Of a stretch of DNA of 64,000 bases, positions 43,145-52,317 are shown piece after piece. The stretch covers positions 1 to 64,000 of the forward strand of contig JAFANA010000109.1 in NCBI GenBank assembly GCA_019232905.1, in the 5' to 3' direction. The stretch comes from Vulcanimicrobiota bacterium. Its GTDB lineage: Bacteria; Vulcanimicrobiota; Vulcanimicrobiia; Vulcanimicrobiales; Vulcanimicrobiaceae. A program made the position numbers and the translations under genes. How positions within the stretch are numbered: the first letter of the stretch is position 1; each line of letters starts with the position of its first letter. The notes beneath the pieces are model-generated. The model had not been told where the DNA came from and ran no database searches. It saw only the letters and a program-made list of their open reading frames with translations.

Positions 43145-44416
43145 CTACCCGGCGTAGAGGTCGCGGCGGGTCATCGGAATGTCGACGCGGCCCTCGATGT
43201 CGGGCTTTGCAAGCAGCGATTGAAAGACGGCAATATTGCCTGCTTCGAAATTCACGGCGCTCGCCGCCATGTAGAGACGCCACACGCGATAGGCGGCAAC
43301 GCCTCCCTGTGCCTCCGCGATGTCACGGTTGCGCTCGAGATTCGAAACCCAGGCGCGCAAGGTTCGAGCATAATGCTCGCGCAAGTTCTCGACGTCGCGT
43401 ACTTCAAAGCCGTCGCGCTCGGCAATACCGAGAATATCGCCGATGCACTGAAGATCGCCGTCGGGGAAAACGTAACGATCGATGAAGCCATTGCGCGGCG
43501 TGTTGCGTCCGGGACTCTGTTCGGTGATACCATGGTTGAGAAAGAGGCCGCCAGCACGGAGCGCTGCAAAGGCGCACGCGAAGTACTCCGGCAGTTGCGT
43601 GCGACCGACGTGTTCAACCATGCCGACGCTCGCGATTCGATCGAAAACCGCGTTCCCAAGTTCGCGATAGTCGCGTAACTCGACGCGCGCGCGACCGGTC
43701 AATCCGAGTTCCTCGATCCGGCGGTTGGCAGTTTCGTACTGCACCCGGCTGAGCGTAATCCCGAGCGCGTCTGCGCCATTTTGCGCCGCGCGAATAACGA
43801 GCGATCCCCATCCGCAGCCGATGTCGAGAAATGTCATTCCGGCTTGCAGGCGGACTTTCCGCAAGACGTGATCGAGCTTTGCGGATTGCGCGGCATCCAA
43901 GTCGTCGATTCCCTCATCGTAATAGGCGCACGAGTAGACGAGGCCGCGATCGAGAAAGGATCGGTAAAAATCAACCGGATGATCGTAGTGATAGGAAATC
44001 GCAGCTTGGTCGCGTTCGCGCGAATGGCGCTTGCCGTTGAGATGCGCGTGCGGCGGCGCCCGGCGCGATTCACGCGGAAGCTGCGCGAGAAGAAGTCCGA
44101 TGCGCGCGGTCTGCAGGGTCGAGCGCTCGGCATGCATTGCGTTCATTAGCGCGAGGGCGGCGCAGAGATCGCCTTCGATGTCGATCGAACCATCGACGAA
44201 CGCCGCGCCGGCGTTCAGATCGACGGGCGGCGTAAACGCGTTACGTAATGCGCCCGGTGAATTGATGCAGAAGACGAAGTCGCGGTGCGCGGTTTTACTC
44301 GGAGCTACGGTTCCGTCCCAAAGGCGCACGTCGAAATCACGCAGATAGCGCTCGCCGAAGACGGCTTCGAGAACGCGGAGGGTGCGTGAAGCAGCGGCAG
44401 GATCCTCGCGAACCAT
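43145..44416 (-). CDS. Cyclopropane-fatty-acyl-phospholipid synthase family methyltransferase
   Basis: SAM-dependent methyltransferase that cyclopropanates (or methylates) unsaturated acyl chains of membrane lipids. An N-terminal substrate domain (1-110) is followed by HYDHPVDFYRSFLDRGLVYSCAYY, the SAM motif DIGCGWGS, GITLSRVQYETANRRI and VGMVEHVG with the catalytic region, ending in FIDRYVFPDG and YARTLRAW. Length of 423 residues fits CfaS. It is close behind nagA (8 bases) in the minus-strand operon. Confidence 0.9.
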   Translation of the reverse strand: MVREDPAAASRTLRVLEAVFGERYLRDFDVRLWDGTVAPSKTAHRDFVFCINSPGALRNAFTPPVDLNAGAAFVDGSIDIEGDLCAALALMNAMHAERSTLQTARIGLLLAQLPRESRRAPPHAHLNGKRHSRERDQAAISYHYDHPVDFYRSFLDRGLVYSCAYYDEGIDDLDAAQSAKLDHVLRKVRLQAGMTFLDIGCGWGSLVIRAAQNGADALGITLSRVQYETANRRIEELGLTGRARVELRDYRELGNAVFDRIASVGMVEHVGRTQLPEYFACAFAALRAGGLFLNHGITEQSPGRNTPRNGFIDRYVFPDGDLQCIGDILGIAERDGFEVRDVENLREHYARTLRAWVSNLERNRDIAEAQGGVAAYRVWRLYMAASAVNFEAGNIAVFQSLLAKPDIEGRVDIPMTRRDLYAG

Positions 44417-44424
44417 ACCTCGGC

Positions 44425-45576
44425 CTACGAGGCGAGTATCTTGGTTCCCTCGTGCAGCCCGTGGACGACGCTGCCGCCGACCATCGTCCCCATGATGCCG
44501 TAGTCTTCGTCCCAGAATGAGAGGTCGGCGCGCATGCCGGGAGCGATGCGACCCATCTCGTTCTCGAGCCCGAGCAGTTTCGCGGGGGCATGCGTCGCGG
44601 CCATAACGGCCTGCGCGAACGAAATCTCCGCGTACGACATATAGTTGCGGACGGCTTGGTCGATGCGCAGCGCACTGCCGGCGATCGTGCCGTTTGCATC
44701 GCGCATCACACCGCCGTCAATGTGGTAACTCAGATCGGCCGGCGGCATGTTGTCGGTCGTCAGTACGACCCGGTCGCCGACCGTGCGGTAGAGGATGTCG
44801 ACCATCACCGGCGAGACGTGGTACCCGTCGCTGATCAATTGCACGAGCGTGCGCCGGTCTTGAATGAAGGCGGCGAGGATCGATGGATCGCGATGAATGA
44901 GCGGCGGCATTCCGTTAAACGCGTGCGTGAGCGAACGAAAGCCGAGCCCGATCGCGAGCATCCCTTCGCGATAGCGTGCGGCCGTGTGACCGGCGGAACA
45001 AACCACGCCGTGCTCGAGGAATACGCGCATCGCATCGGCGGCACCGTCGATTTCCGGCGCCATCGTGACGATCAAACAACCGCCTTTACATGCGTCGATC
45101 ATCTCTTTCGCGTGCGTCGCCGAAGCGGGAAGCAACCACTCCGGACGGTGCACGCCTCGGAACTTCGGATTGAGGAACGGACCTTCGAAATGCACGCCGA
45201 GACAGCGCGCACCGCGCGGCCCATCTTCCTCTAAGTCATGCGCGGCGTCGACGATCTCCGATGCCGCGTGCAGCATCGACTCGAACGGTGCCGTCATAAC
45301 GCCTGCAACGAACGCGGTTGCGCCCATCCGCGCGTATTCAGTCGCGGCCACCGGCACGGCGTTGCCTTGGTCTCGATTGAATAACATATCGGCGGCGCCG
45401 TTCGTATGAACGTCGATCAATCCGGGCGCAATGCTGCTGCCGGGTGGAAGCGGACGATCGCTGGGGCCGTCGGCCGGAAGAACTGCGGCGATACGTCCGT
45501 TCTCGATTTGAACGCGTCCGTATGTCGAGGTACCGTCACCGACCGCAAGAAGGGCTGGTCCAAGCGTGATGCTCAT
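44425..45576 (-). CDS. nagA: N-acetylglucosamine-6-phosphate deacetylase
   Basis: Deacetylates GlcNAc-6-P in amino sugar and cell-wall recycling. Metal and catalytic blocks of the amidohydrolase fold are present: GLIDVHTNGAADML, VHFEGPFLNP (Glu), CSAGHTAARY (His), THAFNGMPPL (His), ISDGYHVSP and the catalytic Asp in TTDNMPPADL. I start at ATG 45576; a longer frame upstream is Arg-rich and overlaps the dynamin gene end. Length 383 is typical. Confidence 0.92.
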   Translation of the reverse strand: MSITLGPALLAVGDGTSTYGRVQIENGRIAAVLPADGPSDRPLPPGSSIAPGLIDVHTNGAADMLFNRDQGNAVPVAATEYARMGATAFVAGVMTAPFESMLHAASEIVDAAHDLEEDGPRGARCLGVHFEGPFLNPKFRGVHRPEWLLPASATHAKEMIDACKGGCLIVTMAPEIDGAADAMRVFLEHGVVCSAGHTAARYREGMLAIGLGFRSLTHAFNGMPPLIHRDPSILAAFIQDRRTLVQLISDGYHVSPVMVDILYRTVGDRVVLTTDNMPPADLSYHIDGGVMRDANGTIAGSALRIDQAVRNYMSYAEISFAQAVMAATHAPAKLLGLENEMGRIAPGMRADLSFWDEDYGIMGTMVGGSVVHGLHEGTKILAS

Positions 45577-45607
45577 TGCCGGAAGCCCGGGTTCGACGCG
45601 GTGGAGC

Positions 45608-48337
45608 TCAGCGCCCCTTGCCAAAGAGCTTCGAAAAGAAACCACTTTTGTTTTCAGGGGCGGCGGCAGGAACCGTCGCCGGTACCGCTTGTTCCTGCGC
45701 TGCGCGCGCGAGGCGCTCCAAGCGCGCCATGTGTGTTTCGCCGTGTCCTTCGAGCGTCGAACGCAGCGCTTCGAGTTCGTTCCAACCCGCCGGCGCGCGC
45801 TTTTCGTGTTTGGCATCGTCGTATTCGTGCGCGGAAACGACGAAGACGCGCTCGGCGGGAATGTTGCGCTCGCGCAGATATTGCTGCGCTAGCTCGACGA
45901 CGTGGCGCCGTTCGCTCGGCGCTTCGTTGTCCGCGATCGTATGCGCGAAAAGCATCGGTTTGTTGAACTCGCTTACCCGTTCGTAAAGCGTCAGCTCGCG
46001 TTCGGAGAGTTGGCGCGAGAAGAGGCATAGGACTTCGCTTGCATGCGAAGCGACGACGACGTTGACGTCTTCCGCCGAAGGATCGCCGGAATCAAACGCC
46101 GGTGCATGCACGAGGACCAATTCGCGCGGGAGCGACCACGGCACAAGCACGAGGACCGGCGACGTAGCCGCGTGTTCCGTCGCCGATTCAAAGGACACTT
46201 CGTGCCATTGCGCGTCGTCACCGAGACAAAACGCCGTTTCGCGCTCGCCGTAACGGACGTGAATCGGAAAGCGCGCGCTTCCTGCAACGTCGTCCGTCAG
46301 GATCGTCCGGCCCGCAAAGCTGTTAATAAGACTCGTCTTGCCGCGTCGCAGCGCACCGAGTACGGCGACACGCCAGCGCGACGGGCGTAGTCCTCGATCG
46401 TAGACCTTTGCATCGAAACTCGCCGCTTCGCCGTCGGCATGCGCGAGGCGAACGACGTGCGAACCCGGATCGGCCGGCGCGATCTCTTCTTCGTGCTCCA
46501 TGAAGCCCGCGACGATCTCCGCCATCCCGGCGCGTTCGCGTTCGAGCGCAGCGCGCTGTTCGCCGAGGGTGTTTTTCATGGCGTCCAGTTTGTCGAATTG
46601 ATGCGCGCCGAGCGCGCGATCGATGCTTCCCACGTCGGCGTCGCGCTTGGCAACGACCGCTTCCGCGAGACGCTGCGCCAGCTCGTCGAAAATCTGGCCG
46701 AGCCGCGCGCCGGCACGATCGGCGAAGGCGTGCACTTCGGTTGCAAAACGCGGGAAAATCTCAGCGCGCAGGTCGGCGATCAGTTCGCGCTTCATGTAGG
46801 CGCCTTGGGGGCGGCTTGCAAAGCGCGTCGAGATATCGTGGACGAGACCGATCGCCGGTCCGCCGATGGCTTCGAGCACGATCGTTGCTGCAATGGCCGA
46901 GGCAACGTCACCGCTCCACAAGCTCGTCCCGGGTTCCGCACCGAGCGCGCGTGCGGCGGCATCGTTACTCGAGAAGCGGAAGGGAAGAATGTCCTCCGCG
47001 CGCGCAATGGCGCCCTCGAGCCGCTTGACGACGCGCGAAGCGATGTTCCTCGCAAATTCATCGACGACGGTGGCGACGACGCGGTCGACGATAATGTGGA
47101 GCCGAGCGCGATCGCGCAAGCGCGCGACGTCCGCCGTATCGAACGCTTGCGAGAGCGCGCGTTCCAACTCGGAGGCCAGTTCGGTGCCGCGCTCGTGAAT
47201 CGCCGTGCGCGTTCCGATCGATGATTCGAGCAGTGCGTTCCGCTCGCTGCGCGCGCGCTCGTCGAGCGCTTGCAGTTGCGGAATAACCTCGGCGCGTCGC
47301 GCATTGAGCGATGCTTCGTCGAGTGCAAGCATAGCCTCATCGGCCGCGATCTGCGCGAGCGCATCGTCGACGGCAACGGAGACGCGGTCGTTCGCCCGGC
47401 TCAATCGAGCGCGTCCGGTTCGCCGGATCAGGGACGCGTCGAGTGCGGCGAGGAACCGCGGAAACCGGCTCTCTTCGATTGCCTGCGCGTCCCGTGCGAG
47501 CGTTCCTTCGACGTACTGTCGCGCGGAGAGCGCGTACACATACGTGCCGGGCGCATGAACCGCCGCCATCGCTGCAACGCGGTCGTATGCATGCTCCCAC
47601 GCGGGCCGCCCGTCGCTCTGCGGCTGCTCCCACAAGTCGATCTTTGTTTGCACGATGAAGATCGAGTCGATGTGCTGGCGTACGATGCCCAAGAACGAGG
47701 CGTCGCCTTCGGTGAACGGTTGCTGCGTGTCGATCAAATAAAGCACCGCATCGGCCGTCGGTAAGAATTGCAGCGTCGCGCGCCGGTGCGCAGGATTGAT
47801 CGACGCAAGGCCGGGCGTATCTGCGACGACGAAGCCGCGTTGTAAAAACGGAGAATCGGTTTTCACGACCACCCGTGCGGGCGCATCTCGTTCATCTTTG
47901 GTCGCATCGTGAATCGTTCCGACGTCGCCGCTTCCGACTGCAATAAAACGATTTAAGCGGTCGAGCGGAATGCGCTCGATTCGGCCGTCTTCGAATACCG
48001 CGTTCGCCTCATCTTGCGCGCCGTAATCGAGCTCCGTAATCGTTGCGGTCGACGGGTTGATGTCGGTTGCGAGCAGCCCGACGAGTTGCTGATTGCCGCC
48101 GGCACTCTCTTCGTAACGGAACTTGCCGAGCAGCGCGTTGAGCAAGAACGATTTTCCGCTCGAGAACTCGCCGACGACGGCGAGCACGAACTTCCCGCGT
48201 TCCAATCGCTGGCGCGCGCGGGTAACCGGCGCGCGGCGATTTTCACCGATGAGATCCTCGATGACGAGCAAACGCGCGACCAAACGGTCGCGCGTCTCTT
48301 CGTAACGACGCATTGCATCGGTGTCTACCCGAGACAC
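45608..48337 (-). CDS. Two-headed bacterial dynamin-like GTPase
   Basis: Large GTPase likely acting on membranes (fission, fusion or stress protection). The first GTPase domain has G1 GEFSSGKS (56-63), G3 DTPG and G4 TKID; then come long helical stalk regions with a hydrophobic segment (about 480-510, AIAATIVLEAIGGPAIGLV). A second GTPase-like domain begins near residue 655 with G1 GALRRGKT, but its G3 is HAPAFD instead of DxPG and no NKxD is obvious. This fused arrangement (909 residues) is like DynA-type proteins. The C-terminus ends in a short basic-aromatic tail (KSGFFSKLFGKGR), a possible membrane-binding helix. It lies 3 bases downstream of the phosphomutase gene. Confidence 0.87.
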   Translation of the reverse strand: MSRVDTDAMRRYEETRDRLVARLLVIEDLIGENRRAPVTRARQRLERGKFVLAVVGEFSSGKSFLLNALLGKFRYEESAGGNQQLVGLLATDINPSTATITELDYGAQDEANAVFEDGRIERIPLDRLNRFIAVGSGDVGTIHDATKDERDAPARVVVKTDSPFLQRGFVVADTPGLASINPAHRRATLQFLPTADAVLYLIDTQQPFTEGDASFLGIVRQHIDSIFIVQTKIDLWEQPQSDGRPAWEHAYDRVAAMAAVHAPGTYVYALSARQYVEGTLARDAQAIEESRFPRFLAALDASLIRRTGRARLSRANDRVSVAVDDALAQIAADEAMLALDEASLNARRAEVIPQLQALDERARSERNALLESSIGTRTAIHERGTELASELERALSQAFDTADVARLRDRARLHIIVDRVVATVVDEFARNIASRVVKRLEGAIARAEDILPFRFSSNDAAARALGAEPGTSLWSGDVASAIAATIVLEAIGGPAIGLVHDISTRFASRPQGAYMKRELIADLRAEIFPRFATEVHAFADRAGARLGQIFDELAQRLAEAVVAKRDADVGSIDRALGAHQFDKLDAMKNTLGEQRAALERERAGMAEIVAGFMEHEEEIAPADPGSHVVRLAHADGEAASFDAKVYDRGLRPSRWRVAVLGALRRGKTSLINSFAGRTILTDDVAGSARFPIHVRYGERETAFCLGDDAQWHEVSFESATEHAATSPVLVLVPWSLPRELVLVHAPAFDSGDPSAEDVNVVVASHASEVLCLFSRQLSERELTLYERVSEFNKPMLFAHTIADNEAPSERRHVVELAQQYLRERNIPAERVFVVSAHEYDDAKHEKRAPAGWNELEALRSTLEGHGETHMARLERLARAAQEQAVPATVPAAAPENKSGFFSKLFGKGR

Positions 48338-48340
48338 GAG

Positions 48341-49699
48341 CTATCCTCGAATGATGGCCAGCGCTTCGTCGCGGTGTTGCTCCATCAATTCCTTGGTGTC
48401 GCCTTCGACGTTCAAGCGCAGCAGCGGTTCCGTGTTCGACGGACGCACATTGAGCCACCAATTCGGATACTGGATCGTCACGCCGTCGAGGTGATCGATC
48501 TCTGCATCCTTGAAATGATCCTGCAGGCGCTGCAGCGTGCCGGAGACGTCGGTGACTTCCGTATTGATTTCGCCGGAGCGGAAGCGCGTGTCGAGCGGCG
48601 CGATAACTTGGCTGACGGTCTTGTCGGATTGGCTGAAGACTTCAAGGCACTGCATCAGCGCGATCATGCCCGAATCGGCATACCAGTTATCTTTGAAATA
48701 GAAATGCCCCGAGTGCTCGCCCCCGAAGACGATATCTTCTTCGCGCATCATCTTCTTGATGATCGAGTGACCGACTTTGGAGCGGATCGGAACGCCGCCC
48801 GCGGCCTCCACTTGCTCCGGAACGCTGCGGCTATTGATCAAATTGTAGAGAATCTTTGCGCCCGGGTGTTTCTTGAGGGTGTTGAGCGCGACGAGCAGCG
48901 TGACCGTGCTGCCGTCGACGAGGTCGCCGTTTTCGTCGACGATGAACATGCGGTCCGCATCGCCGTCGAACGCTGCGCCGAGATCGCATCCGTGTTTGCG
49001 AACCGCCGCCTGCAGATCGACCATATTTTCGGGCTCGATCGGGCTCGCGGGATGGTTCGGAAAGGTTCCGTCGAGTTCGAAATAGAGCGGAATGACCTCG
49101 CACGGAAGCGCTTTGAAGACGTGAGGGACGGTTTCGCCCGCCATACCGTTGCCGGCGTCGATCGCGATCTTGAACGGTTTGATTGCTTTGCGGTCGATGA
49201 ACGAAAGGCAGTGCTCGGCAAAATCGTCGAGGATGCTCGTCTCGGTAATCGACCCAGGCTTTGCAGCCGGCGGCGGCAGTTGGCCCGAGACGATCTGATC
49301 GCGAATCGTCGCGAGACCCGTCTCGAGCGAGATCGCTTCCGCGTTCGCGCGCGTGAACTTCATACCGTTATATTGCGCCGGATTGTGCGACGCCGTGATC
49401 ATGACGCCGCCGTCGAATCCGTATTTTCCTACCGCGAAATATAAGGCATCGGTCGAGACCATGCCGATATAAGTAACGTCGGCGCCCGATTCGGTCGCTC
49501 CGCGTGCAAAGGCTTCGTACAGCTTTTCACCGGTAGGGCGCATATCGCGTCCGACGACGATTCGTTTTCCGTTGACGAGCGGGACGAAATAGCGCCCGAT
49601 GCGGTACGCGATGTCATCGTTGATCTCTGACGGATAAATTCCACGGACGTCGTAGGACTTGAACAGGCCCGGATTTATCTGCATCTGCATGGCTCTCAT
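48341..49699 (-). CDS. Phosphomannomutase/phosphoglucomutase
   Basis: Interconverts hexose-1- and 6-phosphates for glycan or nucleotide-sugar synthesis. The phosphoserine is S104 in TASHNP, the Mg site DGDADR lies near 245, the sugar loop GEHSGH near 340 and the phosphate loop RPSNTEP near 425. Length 452 fits AlgC/ManB-type enzymes. Start could be ATG 49699, 49690 or 49684. It is the first gene of the minus-strand operon with the dynamin-like protein, nagA and cfa, suggesting an envelope theme. Confidence 0.93.
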   Translation of the reverse strand: MRAMQMQINPGLFKSYDVRGIYPSEINDDIAYRIGRYFVPLVNGKRIVVGRDMRPTGEKLYEAFARGATESGADVTYIGMVSTDALYFAVGKYGFDGGVMITASHNPAQYNGMKFTRANAEAISLETGLATIRDQIVSGQLPPPAAKPGSITETSILDDFAEHCLSFIDRKAIKPFKIAIDAGNGMAGETVPHVFKALPCEVIPLYFELDGTFPNHPASPIEPENMVDLQAAVRKHGCDLGAAFDGDADRMFIVDENGDLVDGSTVTLLVALNTLKKHPGAKILYNLINSRSVPEQVEAAGGVPIRSKVGHSIIKKMMREEDIVFGGEHSGHFYFKDNWYADSGMIALMQCLEVFSQSDKTVSQVIAPLDTRFRSGEINTEVTDVSGTLQRLQDHFKDAEIDHLDGVTIQYPNWWLNVRPSNTEPLLRLNVEGDTKELMEQHRDEALAIIRG

Positions 49700-49771
49700 C
49701 GCTTTCGAAAGGATGAATGTCGTTACCTACGCTCGTTCCGCAGTGACAGCGCTGCGACGTAGGTCGGTTTG

Positions 49772-51154
49772 GTGAAGAGGCGGAGGTCGCTCTTCCAGAT
49801 ACCGGCCTCATTCGTCATGACTGCGTTTCTTGCAATCGCCGTCGTGGTGGCCGTACAGGGAGCGTTCGCTACGCGCGCAAGTCTCGCACAGACGTTCGCG
49901 CGGCAGTCGGATATCGTTCAAGCGCAGCTTGCCTTGGAAGAGATGCGCCGCCTGCAGATCGATGCGGAGAGTTCCGTGCGGGGCTATTCGCTGACACGCG
50001 ACCCGTTCTACGTCCAGCAATACGCCAACGTCGAGGCGCAATTCGACCAACATGCGGCAACCGTCCGAGCGACGCTCTCCGGTGCCGGTCTGACAGGCGC
50101 TGTGCGATCGCTGGACGATTATATTGCGCTTCAAAGGAACTGGCGAACGAAGATCGCCGACCCTTTGCTTGCGCATCCGGGCAAGGACGTCACGCTGATA
50201 GACAAGCGCAACAAGGCGTTTACCGACTTTGAGAATCGCAGCGTCCAGTTGATCCGTACGTCGCTTGCCGATGCAAACGACCGCTTGGCTAGAACGGCGC
50301 AAGAGCAGGTCAACGTCAATGCGTATTCGCGCGCGTTTTGGCTGATCGTCCTGGGACTCTTAGCGATTCTCCTCAACGGATTTCGTTCGCGACTGGTCAC
50401 CGAGCTCGAAGAAGAGCGCACGACCACGGAAACGTTGCAGCGGGCATTTCGCAGTGAAGCCGCGCCGTTGCCCAACTGCGAAGTCGGAAGCGCTTACCTT
50501 GCAGCAAGCAGCCACTTGGCAGTCGGCGGTGACGTCTTCGACGTCTACCGTCTTTCCGATACGCTCGCGTTGATCTTTATTGCCGACGTCAGCGGAAAGG
50601 GTGTCGACGCCGCGGTCCTCACCGCGTTCATCAAGTTCACGATCCGAGGTATCGCGCTGCGCCGACGCGACCCGGGCGCGATGCTCGCCGAATTCAACAC
50701 GGCATTTTCGCAGACGGTCGAGAACCCGTATCTCTTCGTGTCAATGTTCGTCGGTGTGCTGGACACGGAAACCCTGGCGCTTCGTTACGCGAGCGCAGGG
50801 CACGATTCCGCATTCATTCGACGTTCCAGCGGTATGATGCAGCAGCTGGCGGTGACCGGGCCCGTTCTCGGCGTCATGGAAGAGCCGTTCGAGACGAAAA
50901 CGCTGCATCTCGAGGACATGGACACGCTCGTTCTCGCCACCGACGGGCTGACGGAAGCGCGCGACCGCAGCGGCAAGCAACTGCAAGAAGCGGGAGCCAT
51001 GCGGCTGATCGGCGCGAGTAACGCGCAGCCGCAGTTACTTGCGGATGAAGTCGTCGCCAAGGTGCGGACACTCGGCGGCAACGAATTGCGCGACGATCTT
51101 GCGGTCTTGGCGATTCGCGTGCACGAGGCGGAGGCCGACGATGAAGAGGTATAG
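49772..51154 (+). CDS. CHASE3-domain sensor with SpoIIE/PP2C phosphatase output
   Basis: Membrane-bound serine/threonine phosphatase that probably controls an anti-anti-sigma or other partner-switching module. The N-terminus has a basic start and membrane helix (MTAFLAIAVVVAVQGAF), then a periplasmic CHASE3-like helical domain (about 40-180: RRLQIDAESSVRGYSLTRDPFYVQQY), a second helix (FWLIVLGLLAILL) and the SpoIIE domain (about 225-450: GGDVFDVYRLSD, IADVSGKGVDAAVLTAF, ATDGLTEARD, DDLAVLAI) with metal-binding Asp residues. GTG 49772 is the likely start. No anti-sigma or STAS gene is in the window. Confidence 0.9.
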   Translation: MKRRRSLFQIPASFVMTAFLAIAVVVAVQGAFATRASLAQTFARQSDIVQAQLALEEMRRLQIDAESSVRGYSLTRDPFYVQQYANVEAQFDQHAATVRATLSGAGLTGAVRSLDDYIALQRNWRTKIADPLLAHPGKDVTLIDKRNKAFTDFENRSVQLIRTSLADANDRLARTAQEQVNVNAYSRAFWLIVLGLLAILLNGFRSRLVTELEEERTTTETLQRAFRSEAAPLPNCEVGSAYLAASSHLAVGGDVFDVYRLSDTLALIFIADVSGKGVDAAVLTAFIKFTIRGIALRRRDPGAMLAEFNTAFSQTVENPYLFVSMFVGVLDTETLALRYASAGHDSAFIRRSSGMMQQLAVTGPVLGVMEEPFETKTLHLEDMDTLVLATDGLTEARDRSGKQLQEAGAMRLIGASNAQPQLLADEVVAKVRTLGGNELRDDLAVLAIRVHEAEADDEEV

Positions 51155-51530
51155 CGCTCTTCTCGCGCTCGTTTTCGTGGTCTTCGCCGCGCCGCGCATC
51201 GTTCACGCCGAGTGTCACTTGCGCTCGGGCGACAAGATCGTACTCTACGGAACGACCGACGATCCCGACGTCTTCATTTGGGACTCGCGCTTCCGTCTGC
51301 GTGACTACGCCGGCGGTTCGTTCGATGAAATGAACGCGCTCTTGCCGCACGCGGTGCTGGCACGGCCCGGCACGCGTGCCGTCGTCGAGAGCTGCGTGAG
51401 CAACTTCGTGCAGTCGAAGTATTTTACGAATACCGACGACGCCATCGGCGTGCGGATTCTCAACGGCCCGCTGAACGGCCAGCGAGGTTGGGTATTGGGT
51501 TCCAGTACGCGCGGGATTCGGCCGCGCTGA
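51141..51530 (+). CDS. Small secreted protein, possibly SH3-like
   Basis: ATG 51141 lies within the last codons of the phosphatase gene (14-base overlap). A Sec leader (RYSALLALVFVVFAAPRIVHA) precedes a 107-residue domain with two Cys (AECHLRSGD and ESCVSNF). The pattern GDKIVLYGTT, VRILNGPLNGQRGWVLGSS resembles a bacterial SH3 domain. Coupling suggests a joint role with the phosphatase, perhaps a periplasmic partner; this is inference. Confidence 0.7.
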   Translation: MKRYSALLALVFVVFAAPRIVHAECHLRSGDKIVLYGTTDDPDVFIWDSRFRLRDYAGGSFDEMNALLPHAVLARPGTRAVVESCVSNFVQSKYFTNTDDAIGVRILNGPLNGQRGWVLGSSTRGIRPR

Positions 51531-51543
51531 CGCCGGCTTTCGA

Positions 51544-52317
51544 TCACGCCGGCGTAATCGAGGCGAAGACGCGTGGTCCTGTCGGCGTGTCGATCCGCTC
51601 GACCGCGATACCGTAGGCGGACTGAATGAGTTCCGGCGTCATCACTGCGCCGGGCGTATTAAATGCCAGCATGCGTTCGCATCCCAGTAACATCAGACGA
51701 TCGGCATACGCGGCCGCGTCGTTGAGATCGTGCAACACGCAGATAACCGCGCGGCCTTCGTGCGCGAGCTTGCGGAGCAGCGCGAGAATGTCGTGCGCGA
51801 CGCGAACGTCGAGATGACTCGTAGGTTCGTCGAGGAGCAGAATCGGCGTCTCTTGTGCGAGTCCCATCGCGATCCACACGCGTTGGCGTTCGCCGCTCGA
51901 GAGCGTCGTGAGGAGCCGGTCGGAGAAGGCGCGCATGTGGACGGCGTCTAGCGCCGCGGCCACCGCCGCGTCGTCTTCCTCGGTCGATCTCCATTGCCAC
52001 CACGCATGGTGCGGAAAGCGCCCGATGGCGACAACGTCGCGGACGGTGAGTGCCTCGCTCATGACGTCGTCGCTCGTCACGAACGCAATGCGTCTGGCGC
52101 GTTCCGCTGACGGAAGGTCGTGAAGCTTCGCGCCCTCGACGGTAACCGCGCCGGTCATCGGCGTCGCAAGGCCGCAGAGCACGCGCAGCAATGTGGTTTT
52201 TCCGACGCCGTTGGGTCCTAACACGGCGATGAATTCACCTGTCGCGATCAAGGCGTCGATATCGTGCACCAGCGGACGTCCGCCCGCGGCAATCGAGAGC
52301 CGCTGCAGTTCGATCAC
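51544..52317 (-). CDS. btuD: Cobalamin/iron-type ABC transporter ATP-binding protein
   Basis: ATPase of a FecCD/BtuCD importer. Walker A GPNGVGKT, signature LSSGERQR, Walker B LLLDEPTSHLD and the switch His in VLHDLNDAA are complete. The GTG start at 52317 overlaps the permease stop (GTGA), giving 257 residues. A longer upstream frame is antisense-like and Arg-rich. It is the third gene of btuB-btuC-btuD, all downstream of the cobalamin riboswitch, which makes vitamin B12 the likely substrate. Confidence 0.92.
   Translation of the reverse strand: MIELQRLSIAAGGRPLVHDIDALIATGEFIAVLGPNGVGKTTLLRVLCGLATPMTGAVTVEGAKLHDLPSAERARRIAFVTSDDVMSEALTVRDVVAIGRFPHHAWWQWRSTEEDDAAVAAALDAVHMRAFSDRLLTTLSSGERQRVWIAMGLAQETPILLLDEPTSHLDVRVAHDILALLRKLAHEGRAVICVLHDLNDAAAYADRLMLLGCERMLAFNTPGAVMTPELIQSAYGIAVERIDTPTGPRVFASITPA

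Noticed and set aside
48014-49444. 476-codon plus-strand open frame across the dynamin-like and phosphomutase genes
   Set aside because: Crosses two genes on the other strand and has no domain or start signals.
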